Notes under the pieces: model-generated
Seen by the model: only the letters and a program-made list of their open reading frames with translations
Told to the model about the DNA's origin: nothing
The model's database searches: none
Program-made: the position numbers and the translations under genes
Shown: in pieces, positions 39,456 to 50,383 of the stretch
Layout: each line of letters begins with the position of its first letter
Numbering within the stretch: position 1 is the stretch's first letter
From: Trichomonas tenax
Lineage: Eukaryota; Parabasalia; Trichomonadida; Trichomonadidae
Length of the DNA stretch: 64,000 bases
Direction of reading: 5' to 3'
Assembly (NCBI GenBank): GCA_023091735.1
Contig: JALKBU010000046.1
Location: 46,728 to 110,727 of the forward strand

Positions 39456-39830
39456 CTAATGAAGGGTGCAATTCCAATCATTAGCTGACATGATACGATC
39501 ACATTTTGGACATTTTCTAACGAATACTTGATTCTTGAAATTTAGATCTAATGAAAGATGATTTATGCAATATTTAAATGTTGAAATTTCTGTGTTTAAA
39601 CACGTCACAAAACTGCAGAGTTCGATTGGCTTAGATAAATGATCTTCTTCAGATTCAAATTTCAATTTTGTTGCTTTTGCGCGCTTAAACTGAACAAATT
39701 CCTCTGCATTAGGAAGAGGCGATATCTTCTCCGAATAAATTTCGTGTGTTTGTTGCTTTGTGGAAGTACAGGGGTCGTAATTATTAGTATTTGTACTCTG
39801 TATCTTTTTTTTGTAAAAACATAAGAGCAT
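39456..39830 (-). CDS. Short C3Hc3H zinc-binding protein
   Basis: This is a 124-residue paralog of the protein at 9713-10348. The C-terminal half carries the same cysteine/histidine array (LCSFVTCLN, FKYCINH, FVRKCPKCDRIM, NCTLH), and the protein stops exactly at the last histidine of the motif. The N-terminal 60 residues are Lys/Thr-rich and do not resemble the paralog. The shared domain is that of KANSL2/INO80D, so a chromatin role is possible. Ending right at the last ligand could mean a compact gene or a truncated copy. All expected zinc ligands appear to be kept, which argues against simple decay. Confidence 0.6.
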   Translation of the reverse strand: MLLCFYKKKIQSTNTNNYDPCTSTKQQTHEIYSEKISPLPNAEEFVQFKRAKATKLKFESEEDHLSKPIELCSFVTCLNTEISTFKYCINHLSLDLNFKNQVFVRKCPKCDRIMSANDWNCTLH

Positions 39831-40337
39831 CTATTTCTATTTAATGAAAATAACTTAAGACATCAAAGCTGCAAACTGCCAATGAACCGGACATTTGGCA
39901 GTTTTACTATATAAGCAAAAACTGCAAAAATATACAATATTATTCAAATCGCAATCATATATTTCTTTTTTTTTTTCTCCAAATCACCGCATCAATCCAA
40001 TTCGCTATAAAAGCAGCAAGTAAGTAACACTCTATCGCATTAATTTCAGTTATCGATGATTTCTGTCCTCTTCCATTGAAAATCGAATTCTTCACAAACT
40101 GATGCTTTGTAAACATATTTTTTTGATATTCTGCTGATGAAAACAACATCAGCCCCATCAGATTATGAAATTTTCATTTTTTATTTTGAGATATTCGATT
40201 TGACAACATTTTCTGAGTTAATGGAAAATTTACATTATGATGATAATCCACACATCGATTTGAAGGATTTTGCACTGAGAATTTTCTGTCTTCAATTGTT
40301 TTTGATTAGATTTGAAATTTTCACTTCATTTTTGCTT
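39831..40337. other. Intergenic region with weak open frame
   Basis: A minus-strand frame at 39955-40158 (67 codons) has a plausible helical segment but no support and is not called. The plus-strand frame beginning at 40137 overlaps the actin-related gene start and is probably chance, although its last 14 codons are the true N-terminus of that gene. Confidence 0.4.
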
Positions 40338-41335
40338 ATGATGAGCTTTGGAAGCGAAGAAGAACCAATAAAACAGTAGTTATCGATGCTGGATCATCAA
40401 TACTCAAAGCAGGAATCACAGGTGAAGAAGAACCAATGGTTGTGATGAATAATTCGATAAACGATAGTTTTCCTGCGCGGAGAGGTATAATTCAGAACAT
40501 TGATGCCCTGAAAACCATTTGGTCACAAATATTCAATGAAAAACTTAAGATGTCACCAAATGATTACCAAGCAATGTTGTGTGTTGAGTTAAACCAATCT
40601 CATCAATATTATGAAAGACTGGCATCCAAAATGCTTGATACATATGGTTTCGAAGCGTTTTGTTTTGCTGGCGAACCAAATCTTTCATTATTTGCATCTG
40701 GAAGATTCAATAGCATTGTTATCGATATTGGTGCCACAAATACCAATGTTTATGCTGTCAAAAATGGTGTGATAATGTGTGATCAAGTTAAATCAATTAA
40801 TTTTGGAGGTGATAATATCGATAACGCTCTTCTTGATATGATAAAGCAAAAGAATGGAGGCACCACAATCGATGATGCACGTGATATTAAGGAGAAACTC
40901 TGTTTTATTAATCATAGTGATTCAAAGATCGAAGAAAGTGATTACAAGTTTCAGAATTGCACAACAATCACTATAGGTGAAGAGAAAATCAAAGCATCTG
41001 AGATTGTATTCTCAGGAATCACAAAAACATTTTTCGAAAGATTAAATTCGATGAAAGAAGTCGACAAACGCCTCATGATGAAGAATATTGTTATTGCAGG
41101 TGGTGGCTCAATGTTTGAAGGCATCCAACAACGTGTTGAAAAGGAATTGGTTGATTTTTTACCTCCGAAATCAATCATCAAAGTATTCGCAAGATCAAAC
41201 AGGAAATATTCAGCATGGCTTGGTGGCTATCTTTTGGCAATGGCACCAACATTTACTCAGATGACAATAAACAAAGCTGAGTACCAAGAGAACGGTCCTT
41301 CAGTCTTGAAGAAGCTAAATTTGAGCAAAAATTAA
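40338..41335 (+). CDS. Divergent actin-related protein, 1-nt frameshift near start
   Basis: Most of an actin fold is visible. The first phosphate loop is VVIDAGSSILKAG, a segment after it matches actin's GIV-x-NWDDMEKIW region, and the second phosphate loop is VIDIGATNTNVYAV. Further along are GGDNIDNALL, IAGGGSMFEGI and the conserved end KYSAWLGGYLLA followed by EYQENGPSVLKK. The chain is shorter than actin (about 330 residues) because loops between the two phosphate loops are reduced. From the ATG at 40338 the frame reads into a stop at 40377-40379. The first phosphate loop lies in the frame that would continue if the AAAA run at 40370-40373 had one more A. A downstream ATG at 40436 would give 299 residues lacking that loop. 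Confidence 0.7.
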
Positions 41336-41565
41336 ATAATCTCTATTAAACACCATTTCACCATCTCACAACACTATCTATATAAAACACACATCAAATA
41401 TATCATTTATTCAATCTATTATCATTGATATTGCTTTGAAATTTTCAATTTCTGAATCAGAAGCCAATGTGTAATTCAAAGATGCATAAAGTTATGAATT
41501 TTGGATAGCATAAAAACTTTATTAACAAATTACAAACAAAATATTATAAAATTAATAAATATATC

Positions 41566-43420
41566 TTAAACATCATAGTTGGTTTCTTGCTTTGGTTCTT
41601 CTTCAGGAACTTCATTGATATCTGACTTAGAACCAAGAAGTTTCCTATGAATTTTCTGCAATTTCTTTTCTTGTCTATCTAACTTCTTCTTGATGATCAC
41701 AACGATCAAATATACAATTAAAATCGTCACTATGAGGGCCAATGTAGTGATAGAGATGATAGCGATAGTTATTGGCCTGATTTTTCTCTTAGCGGAAACG
41801 ATTTCGATAGGTGATGACTTTGGCTTGATTTCCAGTTAATTCTCAGGCAATAGCGGGTTAGAGTCGTAGTTCTTCTCATGTAATGTAACAGATCTGCAGA
41901 ATCCTTCTGGATCTGGGCAAACAGCAGTGAGAGTATGTGTTCTCCAGGCATCTTTATACTTAAACTCAGTCTTGCTTCCAATTGTTGCGCTTGAGCATTG
42001 GATTGTCTTCTGTTTATTGTTCTGATCCGATTTCCAGATTTCAATTTCGAAACTATCGAAGTTATTGCATGTGTATTGGCCACATTGGTTCATTCCTTCG
42101 ATGGCAGCCTCTCCATTACCACATATCATCTCAGGATATTTGAGAGTTAAAAAATCATAATGCCATGTTTCGCCTATTTTCTCGTTTTTAAGCACGTTAT
42201 AGAAATCTGATCCCCTACAGTACGAGTCTATGGCGACGCTACTCGACGGACAGATATTTGCTGTATCGATAGTTTTTCCAATAGAAGCGATGTACTTGAA
42301 GTTGGAGCTGACTTCTGCTTAGTACGTTGAACTGAACATGTAGTACGATGGAAAGACAAGTTGGGCCGAACACGTTGCGAAATTTTCGATGAACTTTCCT
42401 TTGATTGAATCTTTGTTGCCCCACACAATGGGTTTAACGTAGGACCAGTTCACTTCGTAGTTTCCTGTATCTAAAAGCATCGCCATCAACACATCTGTGA
42501 TTCTGTTGAATGGACCATTGGAATTCTGGATGCTGAGGCCTACCATCATTTCTGTCATGTAGACTCTGGACTCTGGGTGGCTGAGTCTTGTTTCCGAGCC
42601 ACCACCGTCTTCAAGCTCAATTCCAGATCAGCATTTTGTTCCATTATCGCCGTAAAAGTATTCTTCCCCGAAGTGCTTAACAGCAAATTGATGGGCGTGT
42701 GGAGTGTTCATTATTGTGAACAGTTTTCCAGATTTTGTGAATCTGCATGTGATATTCTGATGCTTCTCAAATTTGCATTTTGGATGATATGAATGATACA
42801 AGGAGTTGCAGATACCACGAACATGAGTCATTTCAAATTACAAAACATAGAAATACTCATTATTCCAACTTGATTCGTCTGAAATCTGGGCTGGGATGTA
42901 TGCTGGGTTAAAGAAAATGAACCATTGGATTGGGCGGAAGAACTTTTGCTCAAACAATGTTAGTTCTGCTGCTGCAATTGTGGATGCACCTTGCTTGAAA
43001 GATCTGAGCACAACTGCCATATGCAAATCAACATCTTTGACGAATGTTTCTGGAATGCTCGTAAGAGTGCTGTAGTTTCTGAGATAAAATCCTGCGTCCA
43101 ATCTTTCAACTTTAATTAATCCCTCTAAAAACTTTCTAACATTCTCAAGTGTTCCAATCAATGCATCAATTTGACGACTAGAAGGTACGCCTATGTTCCT
43201 GCATGAATATTCAGTATCCCATTTGACTTTCTGGCCCTTGTAGAGGCATCTCTTGGCCACTGATTGTGCCATTAATGTATTTGTAGTCAATCTGACGCCT
43301 CATTGGCTCAAACTCAATCTCTGCTTGTGCATTTCTTTTTGTTTTGATCTGTACAGTGGTATTTCGAAATCATACAGCATATCGAAAAATGCCCTCCGTG
43401 AGAGTGTGATGCTCCAAAAC
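41566..43420 (-). pseudogene. GP63-like (leishmanolysin) metalloprotease pseudogene
   Basis: The sequence follows the trichomonad GP63-like layout. It has an N-terminal segment EIEFEPMRRQIDYKYINGT, a catalytic region, GEEYFYGDNGTKC, LEDGGGSETRLSHPESR with the third zinc-ligand histidine, a Cys-rich region, and a C-terminal transmembrane helix (ALIVTILIVYLIVVIIKKK) with a tail ending NYDV. From 43290 down to 41566 a single frame is kept but carries four nonsense codons: TAA 42838-42840, TGA 42628-42630, TAA 42319-42321 and TAA 41836-41838. The N-terminal segment is in another frame, so one shift lies near 43230. At the active site the first histidine of HExxH is replaced: the sequence reads FEMTH immediately after the first stop. 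It is inactive by both criteria. Confidence 0.8.
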
Positions 43421-43660
43421 GCACACATAACGATATGACCAAAAACATTTAAATTCTAAAAATCACATTGAATTTCATTCAAATATTTTAAATGAAAACG
43501 TAAATCAATGTAAGCAGGGATTCGATAGAGGATCAAAATTAAATCGAAATGATTTTACTTTTCAATCATTATCATTTTTTTGAGAACTTGTAAAGGTTAT
43601 TACTCGCATAGAAAATTTTGTTGCCTACAGAATTCTCATTTTCATTCTCCGGGAGATTTC

Positions 43661-44050
43661 ATGATATTTTTTGTGTATGCTGATCTGATGGAAGATATCA
43701 GGGTAAATACTGGCAGCAGGCCACATTTTGTGATATATTTTTTTAAAAACAAATGCTGTCGAGAAAAACAATTTTCAATTTTGAAAATAAATCCTCGCGG
43801 TTTCAAAATTTACATCAAGTTTGTGAGACAAATTCTCTTAACGCATGATGGGGCATATGAATATATCATCAAAATGAAGATCGAAAAACAAGTCTGTCAC
43901 TTTTCTTATGGGCAAAATTTGAATGATCCAAAATTTCAAAATAAATTCGCACAATGGGTCACATTACTACAAAGAGTTATTTTTAATAAGAAAATCAACC
44001 TTACAGTGACAAATTTGGGAATGTTGAAAATAAATCTGTTGGCTTTGTGA
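43661..44050 (+). CDS. Hypothetical protein, possibly a fragment
   Basis: A 129-codon frame from ATG 43661 encodes a basic, Lys/Phe/Ile-rich protein. It has no membrane segment, signal or known motif. The frame is open for 27 more codons upstream without an ATG, which suggests that the true N-terminus may be lost. It lies between the GP63-like pseudogene and the long coiled-coil gene. No homologue is recognised, and it may be a remnant. Confidence 0.3.
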   Translation: MIFFVYADLMEDIRVNTGSRPHFVIYFFKNKCCREKQFSILKINPRGFKIYIKFVRQILLTHDGAYEYIIKMKIEKQVCHFSYGQNLNDPKFQNKFAQWVTLLQRVIFNKKINLTVTNLGMLKINLLAL

Positions 44051-44741
44051 GTGTAACAGGGAGCTTCCCGATGTAGAGTAGAACTGACACACAATATGCG
44101 AATTGATCATACACGATGTGGAACAATCAAAAAGCCCATAATTCAGGAAATGTATACAATTTTTTCATTTAAAATATTTACAAAATTATTCTGACGTGTA
44201 AAATATTTTATGTGACATATCTATTAACAAATGAAAATGTCACCCATATTAAAGTTCATCATCAGGTACTTATAGGATAAGCGTCAATTTTGAATTACAC
44301 AAAGCGTCTAACAAAACATTATTTATCAAATCAAAAAGATATAAAATTAAAAGGACCAAAGTTAAGGTATGTTCATCAATTTTGTCTAGGAGTATATGCA
44401 ATTGGTGCACATATGGAAAATGAAAAAAGATCAATATTTTCAATCAAATAAAGAATTAAAGCGATTATAAGTTGTTGTATACTCAAAAACACTTCATGCA
44501 AAGCAAATTCATATAATGCAGGTAGCATAATTCATTTAGAAGATGTATTTTTGATTCAAATTTCGATAGTTACTTTACTAATGGACTAGCCAATGAAATA
44601 CTATAATACGAAGGTTATGAATAAACAGATAAATGTAATAGATGTTGCCTATTATCATCAGATAACATAAAAATGCAATTAACCTTAATAAGTTTCCCGT
44701 TTATTAAAAAATATGAAAAAGTGACCGAAATCAATAAATAA
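44051..44741. other. Intergenic region upstream of long coiled-coil gene
   Basis: There is no gene. An AAAAGTGAC motif lies at 44718-44726 shortly before the coiled-coil gene. Confidence 0.55.
44718..44726 (+). promoter_or_regulatory. AAAAGTGAC promoter-like motif
   Basis: The motif lies on the coding strand, 15 bp before the ATG at 44742, matching the spacing before the genes starting at 18878 and 30606. Confidence 0.5.
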
Positions 44742-47700
44742 ATGAGTAAACCGTCTCCAAACTCGCCGCGCGAACAGACGGCAACATTTGGAAGCGGCAC
44801 ATCACCGACATCATCGAGAAATTCGTCAATTAATTCCACTGCTTCCGATGTATCGATGTCTGAAAACGATTTCCAGATTCGCCTTCAAATTTTGCAAAAG
44901 AAGCACGAAAAAGAAATCCTCGCATTGACAAACGACTTGAATCGCTCAAGAGAAGAAAATATCGAAAAGAGTTCCAAAATTCATGAAATGGAAAAAGAAA
45001 AAGACATCAAATTACAAGAACAGCAGCGTATAAATTCGGATCTTTCACGTAAAAAAATTCAGTTGCAGACACAAATTGACTCCTTCCTTTCTTTAATAAA
45101 TTCAAAAACAGGAGAAGACCTTCAGACTCTTAAAGAAGCTTCAGTTCTATTTACAAACGTTCTTGCGGAGTCAAGTTCCAACAGTGACACATTGATGAGT
45201 GTCCAGCAAGTCAACAGCGAGATGAGCGAAACTTTGGCAGCTTTTCAAGCTAAACTTGTCGAATTGAAGAACGAAAATAAGGCACTTAGAGCTACGCTAA
45301 AGAAATCTTCTTCTCAAACTGAAATAAATCCGGAAAACGACAAAGTTCAAAATTACGTCAAGAAGATTGAAGAGATTCAGAGAAAAGCAGCAATGGATTC
45401 AGAAAATTATCAGGAAGATATACGCGAACGCGATACTAAAATCGAAAGCATGAAGAAACAAATTCAATCATTGAGAGATCAGCTTCAATATGATCAAGAA
45501 GTTCAATCCGACAATTCTAAGCAATTGCATGAAACACAGATGGTATTATTACAGCAAAAATTACAAATAACGAATGAAGAATTAACAAGAAAGCAAAAAG
45601 AATCTCAATTACTTCAAGAAAATATGAACAAGGCCGAATCTACAATCGCCGAACTCCAAAATAAGATCAACAACTTACAGGACGAACTTGATGAGCGCGA
45701 AGAAATAATTTCACAAGCATCTGCACAAACAGATGATCTCAAGAAGAAGAAAGGCATAGCAAGAGAGGCCCTTAAGGCTTATGAAGCAGAATTAACTGCT
45801 GCTCGTACAAGAATCCATGAATTAGAGCTTCAACTTTCAATGGCTGAAGAAACAATTAAATCGCTCCAAAACAACAAAGGAATTGAAGATTCTCGTCAGA
45901 AGTATGTCGCAAGCTGTGATACTGTTGCTACAGCTGAAGCGAAGTTACTCAGAGACACAATCGAGACATTCGAAGAGGTAATGACAACACAACGTAACGA
46001 AATCACATCAATCACTAAACAGCGTTCAGAGTTAGTCTCAAGCTTGCTTACTGCACGTGATGCTTTAGAACATGCTATTGCAAGCTCTGAAGAAAAATCT
46101 AAACTTATCAAAGATCTTCAACAGGAAATTTCCGAAGGAAACAAGTCATCAAAGAACACAGCCGAAAAGGAACAAGAAGAATTCGCAAATGCTTTAGATG
46201 GAATTTTAGAAATAGTTCCCTCAGAGATAGTTGATTACATTGCAGATTTACACAGCTATTCACCAGGAGAAACTCTCCGCAAAGTTGTTGAAGCACTTCT
46301 CAGCCACAAGGAAGATAATCAAATCACTCCAGAAATCGAAAGCTTAAAGAGGCGCCATGTTGCAATGCTTGGACATTTGAAGAATATCACAGACTTCTTG
46401 CGCAAACTTACAAAGACATCTTCTCCAAATTCAGATGAGCGTGCCATTATATTACGCCAGTGTGCAGTCGTTGGTCGCTATCTTGATGAAGAAGCTTACA
46501 TGCTTCCAACAGAAGGGTTCTCAAGAGTTTCTTTGTTTGAACCACATGAAATCAATGATCCAGAGAAGGTCCTTCAAGTGTTCTATGACTTTGTTGATGA
46601 GTCAGCAATGGATGAATCTCCAATGAGAGAGTTATTCACGCTGTTTTGCTGCTTAGTCCAAGTTAATGCTATGCTGATGTCCTCATTATCAGAGCTTCGT
46701 AAGATTGCCGCGGAATCTGCTACACAGAAGGCATATATTGCAGAACTCAACACAAAGATTACAGAACAGGAGCAACAGATCGAAATAGCCGGACAACAGA
46801 GAATTGTTCTTACTCCAGTTCTCAATAAGTTCCTCGCAAACCCACCTGTTGAATTTGGTGATTTAATCAATGAATTCTGCAAGGTTATGAAGGACGGTCC
46901 TCTCAGCACTGAAGAAGGACAGAAGTTGAAGCACGAAATAGATTCACTGAATGCTTTGATTATTAAGGAAAGAAAGCAGTTCAAGCAGAAAGAAGATAAA
47001 TTCGAGAAAACAAAACAAGAGTTTTGCGCAAAGGCTAATGAACTTGCAAATAACATGGATGAGGAACTCCATGCAATGGCAAATGAGTTCAACGCCCAGA
47101 TCGATGAACTTTCTTCTCAGCTCAGAAATACGAAGCTTGAAAGAGATACAATCATCAAGGAGCTTGAGGGAGCGAAGTCCAGACACGACAAGGATCTCGA
47201 TGAGAAGAAGGGAGAACTTGGCGAGTTCCAGCAGCGTCTTGAAGATGCTCTCGCAAAGGTAAAGAGAACGCAGAAAGATTTAGAAGATGCTAAGGTTGAT
47301 GCTATCAAAGCAAGAAATGAAAAAGACGAATTCACGAAATCCGCTCAGAACGACATCCAAATTTTGACAGCGAAACTTCAGAAGGAGACTGCTCGCAAGA
47401 ATAAGCTTCGTCAGCGTTTATTGACTGCAGAAGCTCAGAACAATGGCGTCTTAAATGATGTTCAACAGAAGGCCAATTCCCTTGCTAATCAGTATTCAGC
47501 ATCTCTCCAATATCTTCAAGCTGAACTTGATGCTGCACGTGCAAGATGCACAGAGCTTGAGGAGAGAATTGCTCAACAGCAGCCAACACTTGAAGACTGC
47601 TTGAAGCAACTCTCTGCAGCTAGAGCAGCGGAAAAGCTTGCAAATATCAAATGCGAGGATGCTAAAGCTGCACTGGAGCAAGAACGTGCAACATTTACTG

Positions 47701-48458
47701 CTAAAATCAAGACAGCTCAAGCCAACGCTAATTTGGCTGCCAAGCAAAACTTGGACGAGGTAAAGGCCAACTTCATGAAGCTCAAAGATGCCGTTTCATA
47801 TGTCACCAAGTACGAAAATCCAAGAATCTCAGACAGAGAGTTTTGCGAGAAGGCAGTGACACTTCTTAAGGAAATCGTCGAATCTCGTGATTCAGTTATT
47901 GCTCGCGATGCTTTAGCGCTAAGACGCTCATTAGCTATGCCTGATTCTGGCAGCTTATGTGAACTCTTCAAACAGATGCAGAATGAGCTCTTCATCGCTG
48001 ATGAAAGAGCGAAGAAGGCCGAATCTGCTATTTCTGATATTACTTCTAAATACGAAGCAAACGGAAGGGAGAACAAACGCCTCGAAAAGTCTCGTGAAGA
48101 GCTACTTGAGTGGATTAGATGGTCTCGATCTGTCTTCAGACAGATATCAGATGTTGATGTCGCTGCAACAGCAACACCAGCAGATATCAGATTCCTCCTT
48201 GAAGAAAGATTATTGTCATCTTTCAATTACAGCACTGTTTGCAGAAAACTCGAGATATTGAGGAACGAGAAAGCATTGCTTGCAAACGGTAAAACATTCC
48301 TTGCAGCAAAGAATGCTCCAGTGAGAAGCATAAGACCAATTATTCTTGCATCTGCATTCGCACGAATCCTTCAGGGAATGAGTTGCTGTGTTTCGGCACA
48401 GTTCTCTGTTCCCAAGCCAGAAAAACCAAGGAAGAAGAGCGTTGTTCCAGTTGAATGA
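44742..48458 (+). CDS. Very long coiled-coil protein (1238 residues)
   Basis: The protein begins with a Ser/Pro/Thr-rich disordered segment (residues 1-45). It continues as near-uninterrupted Glu/Lys/Gln heptad coiled coil to about residue 1110, with a more globular break near residues 475-660. The last ~70 residues (PIILASAFARILQGMSCC, then PKPEKPRKK) look folded and basic. There is no membrane anchor. Proteins of this kind are often labelled golgins, viral A-type inclusion-like or basal-body proteins in trichomonad annotation, but these labels reflect coiled-coil similarity only. The ATG is supported by an AAAAGTGAC motif 15 bp upstream. A structural or tethering role is likely; the location is unknown. 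Confidence 0.88.
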   Translation: MSKPSPNSPREQTATFGSGTSPTSSRNSSINSTASDVSMSENDFQIRLQILQKKHEKEILALTNDLNRSREENIEKSSKIHEMEKEKDIKLQEQQRINSDLSRKKIQLQTQIDSFLSLINSKTGEDLQTLKEASVLFTNVLAESSSNSDTLMSVQQVNSEMSETLAAFQAKLVELKNENKALRATLKKSSSQTEINPENDKVQNYVKKIEEIQRKAAMDSENYQEDIRERDTKIESMKKQIQSLRDQLQYDQEVQSDNSKQLHETQMVLLQQKLQITNEELTRKQKESQLLQENMNKAESTIAELQNKINNLQDELDEREEIISQASAQTDDLKKKKGIAREALKAYEAELTAARTRIHELELQLSMAEETIKSLQNNKGIEDSRQKYVASCDTVATAEAKLLRDTIETFEEVMTTQRNEITSITKQRSELVSSLLTARDALEHAIASSEEKSKLIKDLQQEISEGNKSSKNTAEKEQEEFANALDGILEIVPSEIVDYIADLHSYSPGETLRKVVEALLSHKEDNQITPEIESLKRRHVAMLGHLKNITDFLRKLTKTSSPNSDERAIILRQCAVVGRYLDEEAYMLPTEGFSRVSLFEPHEINDPEKVLQVFYDFVDESAMDESPMRELFTLFCCLVQVNAMLMSSLSELRKIAAESATQKAYIAELNTKITEQEQQIEIAGQQRIVLTPVLNKFLANPPVEFGDLINEFCKVMKDGPLSTEEGQKLKHEIDSLNALIIKERKQFKQKEDKFEKTKQEFCAKANELANNMDEELHAMANEFNAQIDELSSQLRNTKLERDTIIKELEGAKSRHDKDLDEKKGELGEFQQRLEDALAKVKRTQKDLEDAKVDAIKARNEKDEFTKSAQNDIQILTAKLQKETARKNKLRQRLLTAEAQNNGVLNDVQQKANSLANQYSASLQYLQAELDAARARCTELEERIAQQQPTLEDCLKQLSAARAAEKLANIKCEDAKAALEQERATFTAKIKTAQANANLAAKQNLDEVKANFMKLKDAVSYVTKYENPRISDREFCEKAVTLLKEIVESRDSVIARDALALRRSLAMPDSGSLCELFKQMQNELFIADERAKKAESAISDITSKYEANGRENKRLEKSREELLEWIRWSRSVFRQISDVDVAATATPADIRFLLEERLLSSFNYSTVCRKLEILRNEKALLANGKTFLAAKNAPVRSIRPIILASAFARILQGMSCCVSAQFSVPKPEKPRKKSVVPVE

Positions 48459-48720
48459 ATTATGTTTTAAATATATTTTTGTTCTTATATATATTTCCAT
48501 TTTGAAAATAAAGAATTTGATTTGAAATTGATTATTTCTAAAATATATTTAACTAAACAAAATTATAATATACATAAACAAAGAAACATTGTGGCATTCT
48601 AAAATTGATGCTAAGCAAGAAAATAAGCAAAAATATTTTTCATAATTTTGATATTTGTTTTAAAATATCTGTAATTTGCAAAATTCATCTAAGAGATAAA
48701 GTTGATGCTTTTGGAAGATG

Positions 48721-49008
48721 TTAATTGGATGAAAATGATGTTGCAAAATTTTCAATAAGTAATTCTGCACCTTTGTTGATCATATCGTATTCCGTTGCGA
48801 AACATTGTTCTCTGAAAACCTGATCTTCTTCAAATTTTCTTGCTTTCTCGTTTTCAAATTCTTTTTTTTCTTTTTGAAGTTGAAATTGTGCAGCTTTGCT
48901 TATCGCAAATTCAGCATTTTCACGAGCATTGATAGACATAACCTCTTTGACTCTGTTTCTTTCGTCATTATACAAATTATTCTGCGGATTATGAACAAAA
49001 GAACTCAT
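48721..49008 (-). CDS. Small charged helical protein
   Basis: This 95-residue protein is mostly one long Lys/Glu/Gln-rich amphipathic helix (residues 20-75) with no membrane segment or known domain. Composition and the clean ATG argue for a real gene. An AAAAGTGAC motif lies 8 bp upstream of the start but in the opposite orientation. A plus-strand frame (48991-49146, 51 codons) overlaps the start region, and a divergent tiny gene cannot be excluded. Such short proteins occur as axonemal or complex-assembly subunits, but no family is recognised. Confidence 0.6.
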   Translation of the reverse strand: MSSFVHNPQNNLYNDERNRVKEVMSINARENAEFAISKAAQFQLQKEKKEFENEKARKFEEDQVFREQCFATEYDMINKGAELLIENFATSFSSN

Positions 49009-49016
49009 CTTAAAGG

Positions 49017-49025
49017 AAAAGTGAC
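49017..49025 (+). promoter_or_regulatory. AAAAGTGAC motif, reverse to the nearest gene
   Basis: The motif is 8 bp from the minus-strand start at 49008 but points away from it. It may serve a plus-strand transcript or act in both orientations. Confidence 0.35.
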
Positions 49026-49377
49026 GACATTTAACCTTAATTTCACCAATTTTAAACTAGAATTTCATGATGAAATACTTAGTTTTTACAAAAAATTTGA
49101 AAAGATTAGGACACTAATGGCACAGCAAATTGCTAAAATGAAGTAATTTTAACATTTATAACATTTTTATAAAACGAATAATTTTTAGATAATTTTGCAA
49201 AGATTGATCCAGAAAAAGTAATGCTTAACAATATCATTTTTATTTTAAATATAATGATATGCATTATCACCATAAATATTAAGAAATAGATGATTGAATT
49301 TCAAATCGGATCCAACGTCAATTTTTAATTAAGGTTACTACTTTTTTGATGATTTCCATCAATGAAATTACTTTACA
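49026..49377. other. Intergenic region, nothing recognised
   Basis: This is A+T-rich. It includes the end of a 51-codon plus-strand frame (48991-49146) that is not called. Confidence 0.4.
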
Positions 49378-50290
49378 ATGATATTGATATCGCTTAATGA
49401 TGTAAGGCAATTTCGATGCAATCAATTATATTACTCATGGGAAGAATTCTACGATTTTTCACCATTTTCTTTGAAGATTACCAAATGTTGCCAAAAATCA
49501 TGTTATAACATTACAAAAAGATCAGCTTCATACACATCGAAGTGTATTTTAATCATATGACAAATAGAGCTATTTTATATGAAAATTCCGAAAATGAAGC
49601 AAAAGTTTTAGTCGAATCATGTAATTTTGAAAACATATCAATCTTAAGTCAATCCTGTGGATCTATTTGTTCTGTAGGAGAAGGAGAAATTGTCAAAAAT
49701 AAAGTGTGTTCCTTCAAATCTCAACTAAATAATGAAATTGGTGGAACAGGTGTTTTCTCATCTCATTCTGTTTCATATATGGTCATTTAGAACTTTCGAA
49801 GAATAACATTTCTGGGACAAATTCTAATGCAATTCCTGTAACTTACTTTGCTTTATCAAGTAAAGAAACAAACTTTTCATATTGCACATTTTCTAACAAC
49901 ACTGGTGAGTATGGAGATAGATGGTGTATCACAATAACAGGAGATTATAAATAATATTATTCGTATTACAATATTGTTCAAAATTGTTATCCTGATACAG
50001 ATTTACTAGCCTGCAATTTTATCAATAACACTGATATCAGCACTAATATGCTAATTTATATTTATGATTCTTCAAAATATAATATAATAACCGATAAATG
50101 TTATTATGATAATCCAAATGCGAATGATACAATGCCTTTTGATTTGCTGATTCAAAACGCTGCACAAAATATCTTGGTATTTACTCATATTGGCTGTGCT
50201 TTTGGGATAGAGCATGTAAATATTTGTGATGAAATCACTTGTCAATACTTGATTCTTTATTCGAAAAAATTACAAAACTCAATTTCATGA
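49378..50290 (+). pseudogene. Broken Pmp-like beta-helix gene
   Basis: Consecutive pieces read as a beta-helix surface protein: a Cys-rich start (KITKCCQKSCYN), then YENSENEAKVLVESCNFENIS, SKNNISGTNSNA, FSYCTFSNNTGEYGD, and ACNFINNTDIS to a stop at 50290. Frame changes occur near 49550 and 49787, and an in-frame TAA lies at 49952-49954. The transmembrane end seen in the intact relative at 34780-36000 is missing. It is followed 94 bp later by a broken BspA-like gene on the same strand. Confidence 0.65.
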
Positions 50291-50383
50291 ATTATATTGA
50301 ACATATAAAAGCATAGCTCGATTTCGATTCTTATACTTCATATAATATTATACACGAAGGGTTATTTTTATAAATTTTGAAAG

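Noticed and set aside
46583..47092. 169-codon minus-strand frame opposite the long coiled-coil gene
   Set aside because: The Ser/Cys/Leu-rich composition is typical of antisense to coiled coil.
48805..49146. Plus-strand frame overlapping the small charged gene
   Set aside because: Most of it is antisense to the better-supported minus-strand gene; only the last 51 codons might be separate, and they are too weak to call.
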